The notes under the pieces are model-generated. The model searched no databases. It saw nothing but the letters and a program-made list of their open reading frames with translations, and had not been told where the DNA came from. Shown here piece by piece: positions 27,659 to 39,638 of a DNA stretch of 64,000 nucleotides. A program made the position numbers and the translations under genes. Source of the DNA: Pseudomonadota bacterium (GTDB lineage: Bacteria > Pseudomonadota > Gammaproteobacteria > Burkholderiales > Casimicrobiaceae); contig JAFEDG010000152.1 in the NCBI GenBank assembly GCA_018241745.1, positions 1-64,000 of the forward strand. Direction: 5' to 3'. How positions within the stretch are numbered: position 1 is the stretch's first letter; each line of letters starts with the position of its first letter.

Positions 27659-29136
27659 CGCGCCTCCGCGGTGCGCCGCGCCGCCGGCGCCGGCACGGGC
27701 TGGACGATGCCGAACGCGAGCGGCAGCCGCAGGCGGAACACCGCGCCGCGCCGGCCGTCGGGGCGCGCCGCGACGTCGATCGTGCCGCCGTGCGCCAGTG
27801 CGTACTCGCGCGCGATCGCGAGGCCCAGGCCCGAGCCCTTGACGCGGCCGCCCGTCTGCACGGAGCCCTGGTAGAACGTCTCGAAGATCGCGCTCCGCTC
27901 GCCGGGCTCGACGCCCGGCCCCTCGTCGACCACTTCGAGCACGGCATCCTGCCTGTCCGCGGCGAGCTTCAGCGCTACCGTCGACGACCGCGGCGAGAAC
28001 TTGAGCGCATTGGTGACGAGGTTGTCGACGACCGTGCGCAACCGCTCCGGGTCGCCGGTGATCGCGAGCGGCGCGAGGTCCGTCTGGAACGTGATGATCC
28101 GCGCGAGCGCCGCGAGCTTGTTGTCGCGCAGCACGCGATGAACGATGTCCGCGAGCATCACCGGGCCCAGCGTGGCCGGCTCCAGCGCGCGCGTCTGGTG
28201 GTACTTGAGCAGGTCCTCGATCAGCTTCTGCAGCGAGATCGTGTTCTCGCGGACGATGCGCACGATGTCCTGCTGCTCCGGTGACAGCGTGCCCCCGATC
28301 TCGTCGCGCAGCAGCTCGGCGCCTTCGCGGACCGCCGTCAGCGGCGTCTTCAGCTCGTGCGACACGTGCCGCAGAAAGCGATTCTGCTGGTCCTCGAGGT
28401 CCTTGAGGCGCATCCGCAGCCACTCGAGGCGCTGGCCCAGGTAGCGCAGGTCCTGCGGGCCGTTCACCTCGATCGCGTGCTTGAAGTCCGCGGCGCCCAT
28501 CTGGCGGATCGCCTGGTCCAGTTGCCGGATCGGGCGCGCGATCAGCACGGCGAACAGGATGGCGAGCGCGAGCGCGATGCCGCCCGCCGCCCACGCCAGC
28601 GCCTTCCAGGTCTCGTGGCCGCGGGCCGCGGTCTCCTGCAGCCGGTCGATCGCCTGCTGCGTCACCTGGTTCATCGACGTGACGACCGCCTGCGAGCCGT
28701 CGACGAGGCGCGAATAGCCGTCGGCGAGCGCGGCGGTCGACGAGGCGTTGCGCGCCGGCTGCTTGAACGCGCCGTACAGCTGGGACTCGCTGCCGACCAG
28801 CAGCGCGACCGCCTCGCGCACCTCCTGCGACAGCGGCAGCTGCTCGAGCTGCTGCGCCGAGGCGCGGAACTCCTGGCGCACGCGGTTGTAGTCGTCGACG
28901 AGCGCCGGGTCGTCGAGGATCAGGTCCTGGCGCACGATCCGCTCGAGCGTCGTCGTCTGCTCGAACATCAGCCGCGACGTGCGTACGGCGCGCGCGGATT
29001 GCTGCACCTCCTCGCTCGCCTGCGTCGCAAGGCGGTCCAGCGTCAGCACGAGCTCGGCCAACGCGTACAGCAGCGGGAGGCTGACGAGCAGGAAGCCCAG
29101 CAGGATGAACTTGAGGAAGGACCGTGGGTAATACAC
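27655..29136 (-). CDS. glrK: Sensor histidine kinase, GlrK/QseE type
   Basis: A 493-residue membrane kinase. It has TM1 at about 9-30, a helical periplasmic sensor segment of about 150 residues and TM2 at about 180-200. A HAMP-like linker follows (RPIRQLDQAIRQMG), then a dimerisation domain with the phospho-acceptor H260 in RHVSHELKTPLT, and an ATPase domain with an N-box (NLVTNALKFSP), VVDEGPGVE and GSGLGLAI. The start is a GTG (GTGTATTAC, MYYPRS) with no ATG alternative that keeps TM1. It is the first gene of the coupled glrK-glrG-glrR operon and is divergent from folA. Confidence 0.93.
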   Translation of the reverse strand: MYYPRSFLKFILLGFLLVSLPLLYALAELVLTLDRLATQASEEVQQSARAVRTSRLMFEQTTTLERIVRQDLILDDPALVDDYNRVRQEFRASAQQLEQLPLSQEVREAVALLVGSESQLYGAFKQPARNASSTAALADGYSRLVDGSQAVVTSMNQVTQQAIDRLQETAARGHETWKALAWAAGGIALALAILFAVLIARPIRQLDQAIRQMGAADFKHAIEVNGPQDLRYLGQRLEWLRMRLKDLEDQQNRFLRHVSHELKTPLTAVREGAELLRDEIGGTLSPEQQDIVRIVRENTISLQKLIEDLLKYHQTRALEPATLGPVMLADIVHRVLRDNKLAALARIITFQTDLAPLAITGDPERLRTVVDNLVTNALKFSPRSSTVALKLAADRQDAVLEVVDEGPGVEPGERSAIFETFYQGSVQTGGRVKGSGLGLAIAREYALAHGGTIDVAARPDGRRGAVFRLRLPLAFGIVQPVPAPAARRTAEAR

Positions 29137-29159
29137 GGTGCGCGGGACGCGGGCGTCGC

Positions 29160-29165
29160 TATAAT
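29160..29165 (+). promoter_or_regulatory. Probable -10 box (TATAAT) of folA
   Basis: A consensus TATAAT in the 64-bp divergent region between glrK and folA. No clear -35 is seen. A promoter for glrK must overlap the same short region on the other strand. Confidence 0.45.
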
Positions 29166-29200
29166 CGTCGGGGCATTATGACACCGCCCTCCCGGCTTCC

Positions 29201-29809
29201 GTGGCCGCTTCCGCACCAGTCCCCCACCGTTCCGCCGATCCCATCGGACCGTCCGTCGCCCCGTCGCGCATCGCGCTGGTGGCGGCGGTCGCGCGCAACG
29301 GGGTCATCGGGCGCGGCCTCGCGCTGCCCTGGCGGCTGCCAGGCGACCTCGCGCGCTTCCGCGCGCTGACGATGGACCATGCGATCGTCATGGGGCGGCG
29401 CACGTGGCAGTCGCTGCCGCGGGCGCTGCCGGGCCGGCAGAACATCGTCGTCAGCAGCGACGCGCGGCTGCCGGCGGCGGGTGCCGCCGTCGTGCCGACA
29501 TTCGCGGCGGCGCTCGCCACCGTCACGCAGCCGCCGCCGGTGTACGTCATCGGTGGAGCGGTGCTGTACGCGGCCGCGCTGCCGGAGGCCGACGCGCTGT
29601 ACCTGACGGAGATCGACGCCGACTACGACGGCGACGTCCTGTTCCCGGCGTACGACCGGGGCGCCTGGCGCGAGGTGTCGCGCGAAGCCGTGGCGGCCGC
29701 CGGCGATACGCCTGCGCACGCCTATGTCCACTACGTGCGCCGCGACGCGGCGCCCGTTTCCACGCGGTCGTCGTCGACCATCCAGGGAGAGTCCGATGTC
29801 AGGCGGTGA
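29201..29809 (+). CDS. folA: Dihydrofolate reductase
   Basis: The enzyme reduces dihydrofolate with NADPH, closing the cycle opened by ThyA. The core starts at IALVAAVARNGVIGRGLALPW, the canonical DHFR N-terminus. GRRTWQSLP, NIVVSS and YVIGGAVLY (the cis-Gly-Gly) follow, and then the YDGDVLFP segment. The only upstream in-frame start seen is the GTG at 29201, which gives an N-terminal extension of about 23 residues and a total of 202; the ATG at 29178 is out of frame. The C-terminal ~15 residues overlap the start of the DUF4337 gene. Confidence 0.95.
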   Translation: MAASAPVPHRSADPIGPSVAPSRIALVAAVARNGVIGRGLALPWRLPGDLARFRALTMDHAIVMGRRTWQSLPRALPGRQNIVVSSDARLPAAGAAVVPTFAAALATVTQPPPVYVIGGAVLYAAALPEADALYLTEIDADYDGDVLFPAYDRGAWREVSREAVAAAGDTPAHAYVHYVRRDAAPVSTRSSSTIQGESDVRR

Positions 29810-30368
29810 ATTCCACGTCCACGGCGTGCACGAGCACGCGGTCGAGCACCAGGCGCACAGCGGCGACTCGTTCGCCGCGCGGATCGCGGTGATGACGGCA
29901 ATCCTGTCCACGATCGGCGCGCTGTTCGCGTTCCAGGGCGCGGCCGAGCAGAATTCCGCATTGCTGCTGAAGAACGAGGCGGCGATCAGGCGCGCGGAAG
30001 CGTCCGACCAATGGGCGTTCTACCAGTCGAAAAGCAACAAGCAGAACCTCGCGGAGCTGGGCGCGGCGTTCGCGAGTGGCGACATGGCGGCCTCCTTCCG
30101 CAAGGAGGCGGAACGCTACAAGGCGGAAAAGGCCGAGATCGAGCCAAAGGCCCGCGAGCTGGAGAAGGCCGCCACCGAGGCGTCGGAACGCAGCGAGGCG
30201 GCGATGCACGTCCACCACCGCTGGGCGCAGGCGATGACGCTGGTCCAGATCGCGATCTCGCTTGCCGCCATCACGCTACTGACGCGCAAGCGCTGGCTGC
30301 AGGGGGGCGCGTACATCGCCGGTGCGGGCGGCGTCGCGCTCGCCGTGCTCGCGTTGCTGCACATCTGA
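29796..30368 (+). CDS. DUF4337-family membrane protein
   Basis: A 190-residue protein starting MSGGEFHVHGVHEHAVEH, with a His-rich N-terminus, one hydrophobic helix near residue 40 (VMTAILSTIGALFAFQG), a central charged coiled-coil region (about 65-130, rich in Lys/Glu/Ala) and two C-terminal helices. This matches the DUF4337 layout. The start is supported by AGGGAGAG upstream and overlaps the folA end by 14 bp. The function is unknown; the His-rich head might bind metal, which is speculation. Confidence 0.85.
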   Translation: MSGGEFHVHGVHEHAVEHQAHSGDSFAARIAVMTAILSTIGALFAFQGAAEQNSALLLKNEAAIRRAEASDQWAFYQSKSNKQNLAELGAAFASGDMAASFRKEAERYKAEKAEIEPKARELEKAATEASERSEAAMHVHHRWAQAMTLVQIAISLAAITLLTRKRWLQGGAYIAGAGGVALAVLALLHI

Positions 30369-30401
30369 GGTCGACCGGCCGGCCGCGGCCGGCAAGTTTG
30401 C

Positions 30402-30407
30402 GATAAT
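30402..30407 (+). promoter_or_regulatory. Possible -10 box (GATAAT) of the tRNA-Leu/queA transcript
   Basis: GATAAT, 51 bp upstream of the tRNA 5' end. No good -35 at the expected distance. Confidence 0.35.
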
Positions 30408-30458
30408 GCGCACCGCGGCCGCCTGCATCCGGTCCGGCCGCAGCATGTCGCGTCCCTG

Positions 30459-30543
30459 GCCCGAGTGGTGGAACTGGTAGACGCAGGGGACTCAAAATCC
30501 CCCGCCGCAAGGCGTGCCGGTTCGAGTCCGGCCTCGGGCACCA
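30459..30543 (+). tRNA. tRNA-Leu (anticodon CAA)
   Basis: 85 nt with a perfect 7-bp acceptor stem (GCCCGAG/CTCGGGC), a D-arm starting TGGTGGAACTGGTAGACGC, an anticodon stem GGGGA/TCCCC around the loop CTCAAAA (anticodon CAA at 30493-30495, reading UUG), a long variable arm as in class II leucine tRNAs, and a T-arm with GGTTCGAGTCC. The 3' CCA is encoded. queA begins two bases after it. Confidence 0.97.
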
Positions 30544-30545
30544 GC

Positions 30546-33823
<3,278 letters not shown>

Positions 33824-33862
33824 AATCCGCAACGTCTTGCAATAGTTTCCGGGGGATTCCGC

Positions 33863-34864
33863 ATGTCGTTGCCGTCCACGCGACTCTCGTCGCTCGCAGT
33901 CCTGTTGGGGTTCGCGTTCGCGTCCATTGCGTCGGCGCAGGCGCCCCAGATGTTCAAGCCCGGCCCCGGCCCCGACGAGCTGTGGGACGTGACGATGAAG
34001 ATGGAGATGGCGGGCATGCCGATGGCGATGCCCGCGCAGCAGATGCAGATCTGCAAGCGCAAGGACGCCGGCGGCGAGAAGTTCGCGCCGCAGAAGAACG
34101 ATTGCCAGACGACGAACGTCAAGACCAGCGGCAACAAGACGACGTTCGACTTCGTGTGCAGCGGCAAGGAGCCGATGACGGGCTCCGGCACGTTCGTCGC
34201 CACCGGTGACACCTACCAGGGCACGATGCACATGAAGGGCGGCCGCAAGGGCGAGGAGATCGACATGACGCAGACGATGTCCGGGCGCAAGGTGGGCACC
34301 TGCACCGACACGTCGCAGCAGACGGTCGCCGCGATCAAGGCGCAGGCCGACGACATGACTGCGAAGTCGTGCCAGCAGATGCTCGACGGCCTGTACGCCG
34401 ACGGCATCTTCGACGCCAAGTCGGCGTGCGCGGCGCAGCGCAAGCCGTTCTGCGACAAGGTCGCCGGCATCGCGTCCACGGCAGGAACGCCTTCCGGCTA
34501 CCGCGCCGCGCAGTCCAAGTACAGCGCCCCCGTGATGGACAAGGCGTTCTCCGCGTGCGGGCGCAGCTTCGCCGACACGCAGCGCGCCGCATGCGCGTCC
34601 GGCGTCTCGTCGCGCGACTGGTCGTTCGTCGGCAGCGGCGCGTGCGACGACGACGTGCGCACGGTGGGCGACGCGCAATGCCGCGGCCGCTCGTACACCG
34701 GCATGGACCGCTCATTGGTCCCGTTGTGCAACCGGTATGCGTCGCTGATGCGCGGCAGCGGCATGAACGCGGCGCAAGGCACGCCGGCACCTGCGGCAGC
34801 GCCGGCGCCAGCGAATCCGGTCGAGCAGGGCCTGAACCAGGTCCGGAAGCTGTTGCCGTTCTGA
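33863..34864 (+). CDS. DUF3617-domain secreted protein
   Basis: A 333-residue exported protein with a signal peptide (MSLPSTRLSSLAVLLGFAFASIASAQ). Next comes a DUF3617-type domain (about 30-145: ELWDVTMKMEMAGMPMAMPAQQMQICK..., many Met and paired Cys). A Cys-rich C-terminal part (about 150-300) follows with at least ten cysteines, then a Pro/Ala tail. The abundance of cysteines suggests disulfides in the periplasm. The start has GGGGGATT 5 bases before ATG. Function unknown; it is followed 8 bp later by a D,D-carboxypeptidase gene. Confidence 0.8.
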   Translation: MSLPSTRLSSLAVLLGFAFASIASAQAPQMFKPGPGPDELWDVTMKMEMAGMPMAMPAQQMQICKRKDAGGEKFAPQKNDCQTTNVKTSGNKTTFDFVCSGKEPMTGSGTFVATGDTYQGTMHMKGGRKGEEIDMTQTMSGRKVGTCTDTSQQTVAAIKAQADDMTAKSCQQMLDGLYADGIFDAKSACAAQRKPFCDKVAGIASTAGTPSGYRAAQSKYSAPVMDKAFSACGRSFADTQRAACASGVSSRDWSFVGSGACDDDVRTVGDAQCRGRSYTGMDRSLVPLCNRYASLMRGSGMNAAQGTPAPAAAPAPANPVEQGLNQVRKLLPF

Positions 34865-34872
34865 CGCGCGGC

Positions 34873-35697
34873 GTGCCCGCGGGTGGCGGCGTGCGCGCCT
34901 GCGTCGCCGTCCTCGCGCTGTCCTGCGCGGCGGCCGCCGCAGCGGCCGCGCTGCCCGACCCGTTCGCGGCGTCCGCCACCTCGGCACGCGCCTACCTCGT
35001 CGTCGCCGACGGCCAGCCGCTGTGGGGCCGTGGCCCGGATACGCCGCAACGTCCGGCGAGCCTCACGAAGCTGATGACCGCGTTGCTCGTGGACGAGCGG
35101 CTCGCGCGCGGCGACGACGACGTCACGATCCCGCGCGTGGCGGCCGCCGCCGACGGCACGCGCCTCGGCCTGCGCGCAGGTGAGCACTGGCGGGCGTCTA
35201 CGCTGCTCACCGGGATGCTCGTGCGCTCGGCCAACGATGCCTGTCTCGCGCTCGCCGCGTGGGTCGCCGGCGACGAGGCGACGTTCGTCGCACGGATGAA
35301 TGCGCGCGCCGAGGCGCTGGGGCTCGCCGCCACGCACTTCGACAACGCCTGCGGCTTCGACGCGCCGGGCCAGCGCAGTTCCGCGGCGGACCTCGCCGTG
35401 CTCGGCACCGCCGTCATGGCCTCGCCGCGGCTCGCCGCGATCGTCCGCCTCGAGCGCGCGACGCTCGTGTCCGCAGGAGGCAGGCGGGTCGCGATCACCA
35501 CCACGAACGCACTGCTGGGCCGCGTGCCCGGCGTCGTCGGCGTCAAGACCGGGTATACCCATGGCGCCGGCAGCTGCCTCGTCGCCGTCGCCGAGCGGGA
35601 TGGACGCCGCGTCACGGTCGTCGTACTGGGAGGCAGCGACCGCTGGTGGGACGCCGTGGCGATGATCGAGCAGGCGTTCGCCACGCCCCGCCGGTGA
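34873..35697 (+). CDS. D-alanyl-D-alanine carboxypeptidase family protein (PBP5-like)
   Basis: A serine peptidase S11 enzyme that trims peptidoglycan pentapeptides in the periplasm. The start is a GTG, either 34873 or 34891; the former gives 274 residues with a signal peptide (AVLALSCAAAAAAA). The three penicillin-binding motifs are complete: SLTK (SxxK) in PASLTKLMTALL, SAN (SxN) in VRSANDACL, and KTG in GVKTGYTHGAG. The C-terminal beta domain of full PBP5 is missing, so it is the short form. Its stop overlaps a GTG that could start the next gene. Confidence 0.92.
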   Translation: MPAGGGVRACVAVLALSCAAAAAAAALPDPFAASATSARAYLVVADGQPLWGRGPDTPQRPASLTKLMTALLVDERLARGDDDVTIPRVAAAADGTRLGLRAGEHWRASTLLTGMLVRSANDACLALAAWVAGDEATFVARMNARAEALGLAATHFDNACGFDAPGQRSSAADLAVLGTAVMASPRLAAIVRLERATLVSAGGRRVAITTTNALLGRVPGVVGVKTGYTHGAGSCLVAVAERDGRRVTVVVLGGSDRWWDAVAMIEQAFATPRR

Positions 35698-35708
35698 GCG
35701 AACCGCCG

Positions 35709-37124
35709 ATGACCGCGCCGACGCGCGCACCGACGCGCGTGCGCGCCGCGGGCGCGGGCCGCGGCGCGGGGCGTTTCGGGGTGCGCCTCCACCGCCACGG
35801 GCTGCCCGTCGCGCTGCTGCTGGCCGCCGTCGTCATCGCCTATGCGAACGCAGCGGCCACCGTGTTCCAGTTCGACGACCACGTCGTGATCGTCGAGAGT
35901 GCCGCGAGCCATGGATGGGGCGCGTGGGCCGCGGGACTGCCCGGGCTGCGGCCGCTGCTGAAAGCCAGCTACGTGGCGTCGTGGTGGGCGGGCGGCGGCA
36001 CGCCGTTCGCCTTCGTCGCTTTCAACGTCGGCGTGCACGCCGCCAACGCGCTGCTCGTCTACGCGCTCGTGCTGCTGCTCGCACCGGGCCTGCGCCAGCC
36101 CGACGCGCGCACGTTGGCAACGGTCACGGCACTCGTGTTCGCACTGCATCCGGCGATGACGGAGGCCGTCACCTACCTGTCGGGACGCTCGACGTCGCTG
36201 ATGACGATGTTCTACCTCGCGGCACTTGCGTGCGCGATGGGCGAGCGCCAGTCCACGCGCTGGGCCGCGCTGCCGCTGTTTGCCTGCGCCGTGCTGGTCA
36301 AGGAAACGGCCGTCGCGTGGCCCGTGGCGGTCCTGCTCGCCGTGTGGGTGAAGACCGGCGCGTGGCGCGAAGCGTGGCGACGCACGCGCGCACCGGCGCT
36401 CGCGGCAATCGCGGCGCTTGCGGCAATCGCCGCCGTGCCCGCCTACCGGCGCCTCGCCGCCGCGAGCCTCGCCACGCGCGACCCGCTGGCGAACCTGGCG
36501 GCGCAGGTCGACGCGATCGCCTATCTCGTCGTCGAGCCGCTCGCGCAGCTGCACACGAACATCGATCCGGACGTCCTGCCGGCCGCGACGAGCAGCGAGG
36601 GCTACGCGCGCCTCGCGATCGTCGTCGCGCTGGTGGCCGGCGCCGTCGCGGGACTGTGGCCGCGCCGGAGCACGGCCGGTGCCGCGGGACCGGCCTACCC
36701 GGTCACCGGGTTCGCGTGCGCGTGGTTCCTGCTGTCGCTGGCGCCGACGCATTCGGTGGCCGCGCGCTTCGATCTCGCCAACGACCGCCAGCTCTACCTC
36801 GCGCTCGTCGGCCCTGCGCTCGCGCTGGCGGCGCTGACGCTGCGCCTGCGTGCCGGGCCCGTGCTCGTCGCGGCGCTGCTCGTCGTGCTCGGCAGCGCCA
36901 CGATGGCGCGCAACCTCGACTACAGGAGCGAGGTCGCGCTATGGGAGGCCACCGCGGCCCGCTCGCCCGGCAAGTCGCGCGTCCACAACAATCTCGGTTA
37001 TGCGTACGAGCTGGCCGGGCGGCCGGCGGACGCGCGGCAGGCCTACGACCGCGCGCTGGCGCTGGACCCTGCCGATTACAAGGCCCGCGCCAACCGGAAT
37101 CGCCTGGGGAGCGTGCTAGAATAA
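35709..37124 (+). CDS. GT-C-type polytopic membrane protein with C-terminal TPR (TMTC-like)
   Basis: A 471-residue protein. After a short Arg-rich N-terminus come about ten membrane helices, then a TPR unit at the end (VHNNLGYAYELAGRPADARQAYDRALALDP). The first periplasmic loop has FQFDDHVVIVES, the acidic pair expected in GT-C glycosyltransferases. The sequence HPAMTEAVTYLSGRSTSL matches the TMTC/O-mannosyltransferase-like family. A GTG at 35694 overlapping the previous stop is an alternative start; the ATG at 35709 has GGTGAG upstream. The substrate is unknown. Confidence 0.8.
   Translation: MTAPTRAPTRVRAAGAGRGAGRFGVRLHRHGLPVALLLAAVVIAYANAAATVFQFDDHVVIVESAASHGWGAWAAGLPGLRPLLKASYVASWWAGGGTPFAFVAFNVGVHAANALLVYALVLLLAPGLRQPDARTLATVTALVFALHPAMTEAVTYLSGRSTSLMTMFYLAALACAMGERQSTRWAALPLFACAVLVKETAVAWPVAVLLAVWVKTGAWREAWRRTRAPALAAIAALAAIAAVPAYRRLAAASLATRDPLANLAAQVDAIAYLVVEPLAQLHTNIDPDVLPAATSSEGYARLAIVVALVAGAVAGLWPRRSTAGAAGPAYPVTGFACAWFLLSLAPTHSVAARFDLANDRQLYLALVGPALALAALTLRLRAGPVLVAALLVVLGSATMARNLDYRSEVALWEATAARSPGKSRVHNNLGYAYELAGRPADARQAYDRALALDPADYKARANRNRLGSVLE
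37117..37122 (+). promoter_or_regulatory. Possible -10 box (TAGAAT) of the yajC-secD-secF operon
   Basis: TAGAAT at the 3' end of the preceding gene, 134 bp before yajC. The 132 bp leader has no other recognisable feature. Confidence 0.35.
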
Positions 37125-37256
37125 CGGGTTGATTTGGCGAGCGGTTTTCGCCCCGCCGCCCGCGCGCGGACGGGCGTCGCGCAACGTTTCGACCGCCGCC
37201 GACGAGAAGCCGGCTTTGCACCGGCCCCTTGAGCGCCACCGTTTTGGAGAACCGCC

Positions 37257-37586
37257 GTGTTGATCAGTAACGCCTACGCGCAAACCGCCGGCGCGGCCCC
37301 CGGCCAGTTGGACATGTTCACGTCCTTCCTGCCGATGATCGCGATCTTCATCGTGTTCTACTTCCTGCTGATCCGTCCCCAGCAGAAGCGCGCGAAGGAG
37401 CAGAAGGAACTGTTGTCCGCCCTCGAGAAGGGCAACGAGGTGATCACCGCCGGCGGCATGGTCGGCCGCATCACCAAGATCAACGAGCAGTACGTGACGC
37501 TCGACGTGTCCAATGGCGTCGAAGTCACGTTCCAGCGCAGCAGCGTTGCGCAACTGCTGCCCAAGGGCACCCTCAAGTCGCTGTAA
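37257..37586 (+). CDS. yajC: Preprotein translocase subunit YajC
   Basis: A small (109 residues) single-pass membrane protein that associates with SecDF. It has a membrane helix (LPMIAIFIVFYFLLIRPQQKR) and the diagnostic RPQQKRAKEQKELLSALEKGNEVITAGG segment. The start is a GTG followed by TTG ATC, with TTGGAGA upstream. secD and secF follow in the usual order. The C-terminal domain (KINEQYVTLDVSNGVEVTFQRSSVAQLLP) is typical. Confidence 0.97.
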   Translation: MLISNAYAQTAGAAPGQLDMFTSFLPMIAIFIVFYFLLIRPQQKRAKEQKELLSALEKGNEVITAGGMVGRITKINEQYVTLDVSNGVEVTFQRSSVAQLLPKGTLKSL

Positions 37587-37677
37587 CGGGCCGCACCGCC
37601 GGCGCGGCCCCGGGCCCGCCGGCATCGCACTCCGCCCGCTCCGGGCCTCCGCCCCCGCCTTTCGTGGTTGAACGACG

Positions 37678-39558
37678 ATGAACCGCTATCCCCTCTGGAA
37701 ATACGTGCTGATTGCCGTCGCGCTGGTGATCGGCGTGCTGTACACGGTCCCGAACCTCTTCCCCGAGGTGCCCGCGGTCCAGATCTCGACGTCGAAGGGC
37801 GGCGTCAAGGTCGACGACAACACGATGGCCACCGCCGAAGCGGCGCTCAAGGCGGCCGGCATCGAGTTCCGCGGCGAGGTGCTCGATGCCAACGGGATCA
37901 AGTTCCGCTTCGCGGACACCGGTGGGCAGGAGAAGGCCAAGGCGGTGCTCCAGCAGAAGCTCAATGGCGACTCGACGGACCCGGACTACATCGTCGCGCT
38001 GAACCTGCAGTCGTCGTCCCCGCAGTGGCTCGCGTCGATCGGCGCGCTGCCGATGTACCTGGGCCTGGACCTGCGCGGCGGCGTGCACTTCCTGCTGCAG
38101 GTCGACATGAAGGGCGCGATCGAGAAATCGGTCAACGGCGCGCTGGTCGACATCCGCACGATGATGCGCAACGAGAAGGTCCGGTACGCGGGCGTCTCGC
38201 GCGAGGGCCCCAACCTCGTGCTGTCGTTCAAGGATGCGGCGGAGCGGGACAAGGCGCGCGTGCTGATCGACCGCAACAACCCCGATCTGGCCGTCCGCGT
38301 CGTCGACACGGCGCCGGACGACCTGCGGCTCTACGCGACGCTCAAGCCGGAGGCGCAGAAGCGCATCCAGGACAGCGCCGTCCAGCAGAACATCCAGATC
38401 CTGCGCAATCGCGTCAACGAGCTCGGCGTATCCGAGCCGATCGTCCAGCAACAGGGCGCGGACCGCATCGTCGTGCAGCTGCCCGGCGTGCAGGACACGG
38501 CGCGCGCGAAGGACATCCTGGGCCGCACCGCGACGCTCGAGATCCGGATGGTCAACGACGACCCCGGCGCGCTGCAGGCTTCGCTGAACGGCAGCGTGCC
38601 GATCGGCAGCGACCTGTATAAGGACCGCAACGGCACGCCAACGCTGATCCGCCGCGGCGCGGTGCTCACCGGCGATCGCATCCAGGATGCACAGCCGGGC
38701 TTCGACAGCCGCAACAACCAGCCGATCGTCAGCGTCACGCTCGACGCGTCGGGCGGCCGCATCATCCGCGACGTCTCGCGTGAGAACCTCAAGAAGCGGA
38801 TGGGCATCCTGCTCGTCGACCGCAACAAGACGGAGCTGCTGACGGCGCCGACGATCCAGGAAGAGCTCGGCTCGCGCTTCCAGATCAGCGGCTCGATGAC
38901 GGCGCGCGAGACCAAGGACCTGGCGCTGCTGATGCGCGCCGGCTCGCTGGCGGCGCCGATGGAAATCGTCGAGGAGCGCACCGTCGGCCCGTCGCTCGGC
39001 GCCGAGAACATCGCCAAGGGCTTCAACTCGGTCAAGTACGGCTTCATCGTGCTGGCGCTGTTCATCTGCGCGTACTACCTGCTGATGGGGCTGATCTCCA
39101 CGCTGTCGCTCGCGTTCAACCTGCTGCTGCTCGTCGCCGTGCTGTCGATGATCCAGGCCACGCTGACGCTGCCCGGCATCGCGGCCATCGCGCTGACGCT
39201 GGGCATGGCCATCGACGCCAACGTGCTGATCAACGAGCGCATCCGCGAGGAGCTGCGCAACGGCGCCACGCCGCACGCGGCGATCACCGCCGGCTACGAG
39301 CGCGCGTGGGGCACGATCCTCGACTCCAACGTGACCACGCTGATCGCCGGCGTCGCGCTGCTGATCTTCGGCTCCGGGCCGGTCCGCGGCTTCGCCGTCG
39401 TCCACTGCCTCGGCATCCTCACGTCGATGTTCTCGGCAGTGTTCTTCTCGCGCGGCATCGTCAACCTGATCTACGGCCGCCGCCGCAAGCTCACGTCGAT
39501 CTCGATCGGCCAGGTGTGGCGCCCAGGCGTCACCACCACCGCGCCAGCCAAGCCGTGA
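37678..39558 (+). CDS. secD: Protein translocase subunit SecD
   Basis: SecD uses the proton gradient to pull exported proteins through SecYEG. The 626 residues have TM1 at the N-terminus (YPLWKYVLIAVALVIGVLY), a large periplasmic P1 region with the D1 signature LGLDLRGGVHFLLQVD, and five C-terminal helices. The latter carry the conserved motifs GLGAxNIAKGF-like (GPSLGAENIAKGF), GMAIDANVLINERIREE and the DSNVTTLIAG region. It lies 91 bp after yajC and 80 bp before secF. Confidence 0.98.
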   Translation: MNRYPLWKYVLIAVALVIGVLYTVPNLFPEVPAVQISTSKGGVKVDDNTMATAEAALKAAGIEFRGEVLDANGIKFRFADTGGQEKAKAVLQQKLNGDSTDPDYIVALNLQSSSPQWLASIGALPMYLGLDLRGGVHFLLQVDMKGAIEKSVNGALVDIRTMMRNEKVRYAGVSREGPNLVLSFKDAAERDKARVLIDRNNPDLAVRVVDTAPDDLRLYATLKPEAQKRIQDSAVQQNIQILRNRVNELGVSEPIVQQQGADRIVVQLPGVQDTARAKDILGRTATLEIRMVNDDPGALQASLNGSVPIGSDLYKDRNGTPTLIRRGAVLTGDRIQDAQPGFDSRNNQPIVSVTLDASGGRIIRDVSRENLKKRMGILLVDRNKTELLTAPTIQEELGSRFQISGSMTARETKDLALLMRAGSLAAPMEIVEERTVGPSLGAENIAKGFNSVKYGFIVLALFICAYYLLMGLISTLSLAFNLLLLVAVLSMIQATLTLPGIAAIALTLGMAIDANVLINERIREELRNGATPHAAITAGYERAWGTILDSNVTTLIAGVALLIFGSGPVRGFAVVHCLGILTSMFSAVFFSRGIVNLIYGRRRKLTSISIGQVWRPGVTTTAPAKP

Positions 39559-39638
39559 CCGCCGCCCCGTTCAACCCGACGTTGCCGGCGGCCCCCGCCG
39601 GCGCGCCGTCCAACGCCTAGACGCACGACCCGCACGCC